A stretch of 7,578 nt of DNA from Rickettsiaceae bacterium (GTDB lineage: Bacteria; Pseudomonadota; Alphaproteobacteria; Rickettsiales; Rickettsiaceae). Where the stretch lies: contig JAGOJE010000046.1 in the NCBI GenBank assembly GCA_017995275.1, forward strand, positions 1 through 7,578. The letters are read 5' to 3'. Below the pieces are notes generated by a model, which saw only the letters and a program-made list of their open reading frames with translations, had not been told where the DNA came from and did no database searches. Shown in pieces: positions 5,957 through 7,578 of this stretch (position 1 is the first letter of the stretch; every line of letters starts with the position of its first letter). A program made the translations under genes and the position numbers.

Positions 5957-7538
5957 AATCGTCATGTTGAGATTCACCAATTTGCAAGACCTCAGGATGA
6001 GTCTTCTGATATTCTTCTAGAAACTCAACAACATCTGTATGCCCATTTTCTTTTGCAAGATCTATAGGTAGTCTTTCGTATTTGTCTTTCTCTACAATTA
6101 AACCTTCATCACAATTTATAAGGAACTTAATTATTGGAAGGCACCCTTTCTCTGCAGCTATATGAAGTGAATTCTGGTCAAAATATTGTCTTTCCCTCAC
6201 TCTCTCTATTCCTGGTGCATATTTTTCTATCAACTGTACCATTTCTATATCTCCACTCGATACAGCACAGTGCATCGAATTCTGACAGATATTGTTTAAA
6301 ATCTTCGCCGACTCTGGATTATGCTTAAGGATTATTTCTGCCATTTTTAGATTTTGAGAATACACAGCCCAATAAAGTGGAGTATTTTTACTACCATCCT
6401 GCGCATTTGCTAAATTTTTATCATATTTTAAAAAGTCTAATACTCGCCTATCTTCTCCTCTCATTACAATTCTATGAATTAGCATATAACCTTCTTCGTC
6501 TTTTAGATATACAAGACCCGGCTCAACATCTATTAATTCTTTTATAGTTTTTCTATAATAGGTACCTTTTCTTGCGAGATTTTCTAGAATTGTGAGCTTT
6601 TTGCTATCACGTAGATTACAATCGCACCCACAGTCAATTAATGTTTTTACAACATCGGCCTTATGACGTTTTGCCGCAAAAAATATTAAATTAGATCCAT
6701 TTGGGTAAATAGCAGATGTAAATTCTTTTCCCTCTTCAGATTTTAGTTCATTTCTTAAAAAATCATTATCCCCTTCCAAGATAGCATCTTCTATTTTTAT
6801 TAGTTTTTTCAGCTTTGCGCTTTTTTCATTCTCACCTAATCCTTCTAAGTTTAAGTTAATAGGATATTTATCTACTCCACTTTTGTGACAACCATTTTCC
6901 TCTATTATTCCAAATTTTTTTAATAACTCATCTGCTTGAGTTACTTTATAGGTTAATATTTTGTTTTCATTATCACCAAATAAAAACTTCTTTATACTTA
7001 TTTTTCCTAACGCAAGGGCTTCAAAACCTTTTTTGCTATTTTCATAATAAAGAAGCAAGTCTGATATTGCTCTATCGGCTAATTCTTTACTTGCAAGTTC
7101 AACCTCACCTGAATTTGAGTCGTTTAATAAATAACTACCATTCTCTTTTTTTATTATGTCTACTACATGGGATGTTCTTAAGGTTTCAAAAGATAGAAGA
7201 ATAGCCTTTGAGGAACCTCCTAGCCCCTCTTTTTCTGAATTTCCAAATATCAAATCTATAAAAGAAGTTTCTCTTAGACTTTTACTTTCCATATCAAAAG
7301 ATTTTGTTAACCCGTTGTAAATTTTTGTATTTTGCAACAAGTGATATATTGCCACCCTTTCAGCAAAATTTCTAGAATCCTCCGCAATAATTTTTTTCGC
7401 AACCTTTACTGACCAAGATTTATCAGTAACATCAAAATTTATAGTACCAAACCAAAAAGAAAAAAATAAGTTAGTAAAGAACTTTGATATATAACCCATT
7501 AACCCATTGTATGTAGTAGAATTTTCTGCTTTACACAA
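5946..7538 (-). CDS. Ankyrin-repeat protein with papain-like (YopT/C58-like) N-terminal half; 5' end probably beyond the window
   Basis: Counting from the TTG at 7538, 530 residues are coded; the frame is open further to the right edge, so the start is unresolved. About seven ankyrin-type repeats fill residues 279-516 (for example NSLHIAAEKGCLPIIKFLI and LPIDLAKENGHTDVVEFL). The first repeat loop carries a CGCDC cluster (303-307) in place of the usual GADVN. The N-terminal half is not ankyrin. Residues 112-145 contain a strand ending in SHVVDIIKK, then SYLLNDSNSGE. His124 and Asp140, 16 residues apart, with a D-x-N-x-G-E context, recall the catalytic His and Asp of YopT-type C58 cysteine proteases. 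Cys2, 122 residues before the His, could be the nucleophile, but its surroundings do not match the family well. An aromatic hydrophobic patch lies at 20-30. The protease-like call is inference; the ankyrin call is firm. The gene runs against fabH and overlaps its end. It may be a host-directed effector. Confidence 0.85.
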   Translation of the reverse strand: MCKAENSTTYNGLMGYISKFFTNLFFSFWFGTINFDVTDKSWSVKVAKKIIAEDSRNFAERVAIYHLLQNTKIYNGLTKSFDMESKSLRETSFIDLIFGNSEKEGLGGSSKAILLSFETLRTSHVVDIIKKENGSYLLNDSNSGEVELASKELADRAISDLLLYYENSKKGFEALALGKISIKKFLFGDNENKILTYKVTQADELLKKFGIIEENGCHKSGVDKYPINLNLEGLGENEKSAKLKKLIKIEDAILEGDNDFLRNELKSEEGKEFTSAIYPNGSNLIFFAAKRHKADVVKTLIDCGCDCNLRDSKKLTILENLARKGTYYRKTIKELIDVEPGLVYLKDEEGYMLIHRIVMRGEDRRVLDFLKYDKNLANAQDGSKNTPLYWAVYSQNLKMAEIILKHNPESAKILNNICQNSMHCAVSSGDIEMVQLIEKYAPGIERVRERQYFDQNSLHIAAEKGCLPIIKFLINCDEGLIVEKDKYERLPIDLAKENGHTDVVEFLEEYQKTHPEVLQIGESQHDDSTT

Positions 7539-7578
7539 TGAAACGTTACTATTGGTACTAGAGTGCTTAAAATAATGC

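Noticed and set aside
6134..6328. Plus-strand open frame inside the right ankyrin gene
   Set aside because: It is antisense to the ankyrin repeats and encodes a Leu/Ser-rich peptide of the kind expected by chance.
1..7578. CRISPR array, insertion sequence or integrase
   Set aside because: No regularly spaced direct repeats, terminal inverted repeats or transposase/integrase motifs are visible.

Overview
The window reads as chromosomal DNA of an AT-rich, host-associated alphaproteobacterium, most likely a member of Rickettsiales or a similar intracellular lineage. Three things point there: a BamE lipoprotein with the C-terminal signature seen in alphaproteobacterial OmlA/BamE, a zinc-ligand-free ribosomal protein L32 of the rickettsial type, and two ankyrin-repeat proteins flanking the segment. 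The lineage is an inference; no rRNA or other strong phylogenetic marker is present.

Layout: (1) 1-1123, minus strand: ankyrin-repeat protein whose 3' end lies beyond the left edge. (2) 1124-1415: divergent intergenic region with a perfect 10-bp palindrome. (3) 1416-3392, plus: large protein with an N-terminal LuxR/GerE-type DNA-binding domain, one internal membrane segment and a TPR-like C-terminal half. (4) 3393-3537: convergent spacer with a degenerate palindromic repeat-like stretch and a 7-bp GC-rich hairpin. (5) 3538-4143, minus: small membrane-anchored protein with a DUF3828/NTF2-like look. (6) 4233-4679, minus: bamE. (7) 4680-4784: divergent promoter region. (8) 4785-5956, plus: rpmF and fabH, 8 bases apart and without the plsX gene that separates them in many bacteria. 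(9) 5946-7538 and probably beyond, minus: ankyrin protein whose N-terminal half resembles a papain-fold (YopT/C58-like) cysteine protease.

The central genes are housekeeping: outer-membrane assembly, translation and initiation of fatty acid synthesis. The flanks are accessory. The two ankyrin proteins are candidate host-interaction factors. The LuxR-TM-TPR protein looks like a one-component membrane-bound regulator built like CadC/ToxR but with a LuxR-type DNA-binding domain. The most interesting signals are this architecture and the possible His/Asp pair of a cysteine protease in the right-hand ankyrin protein.
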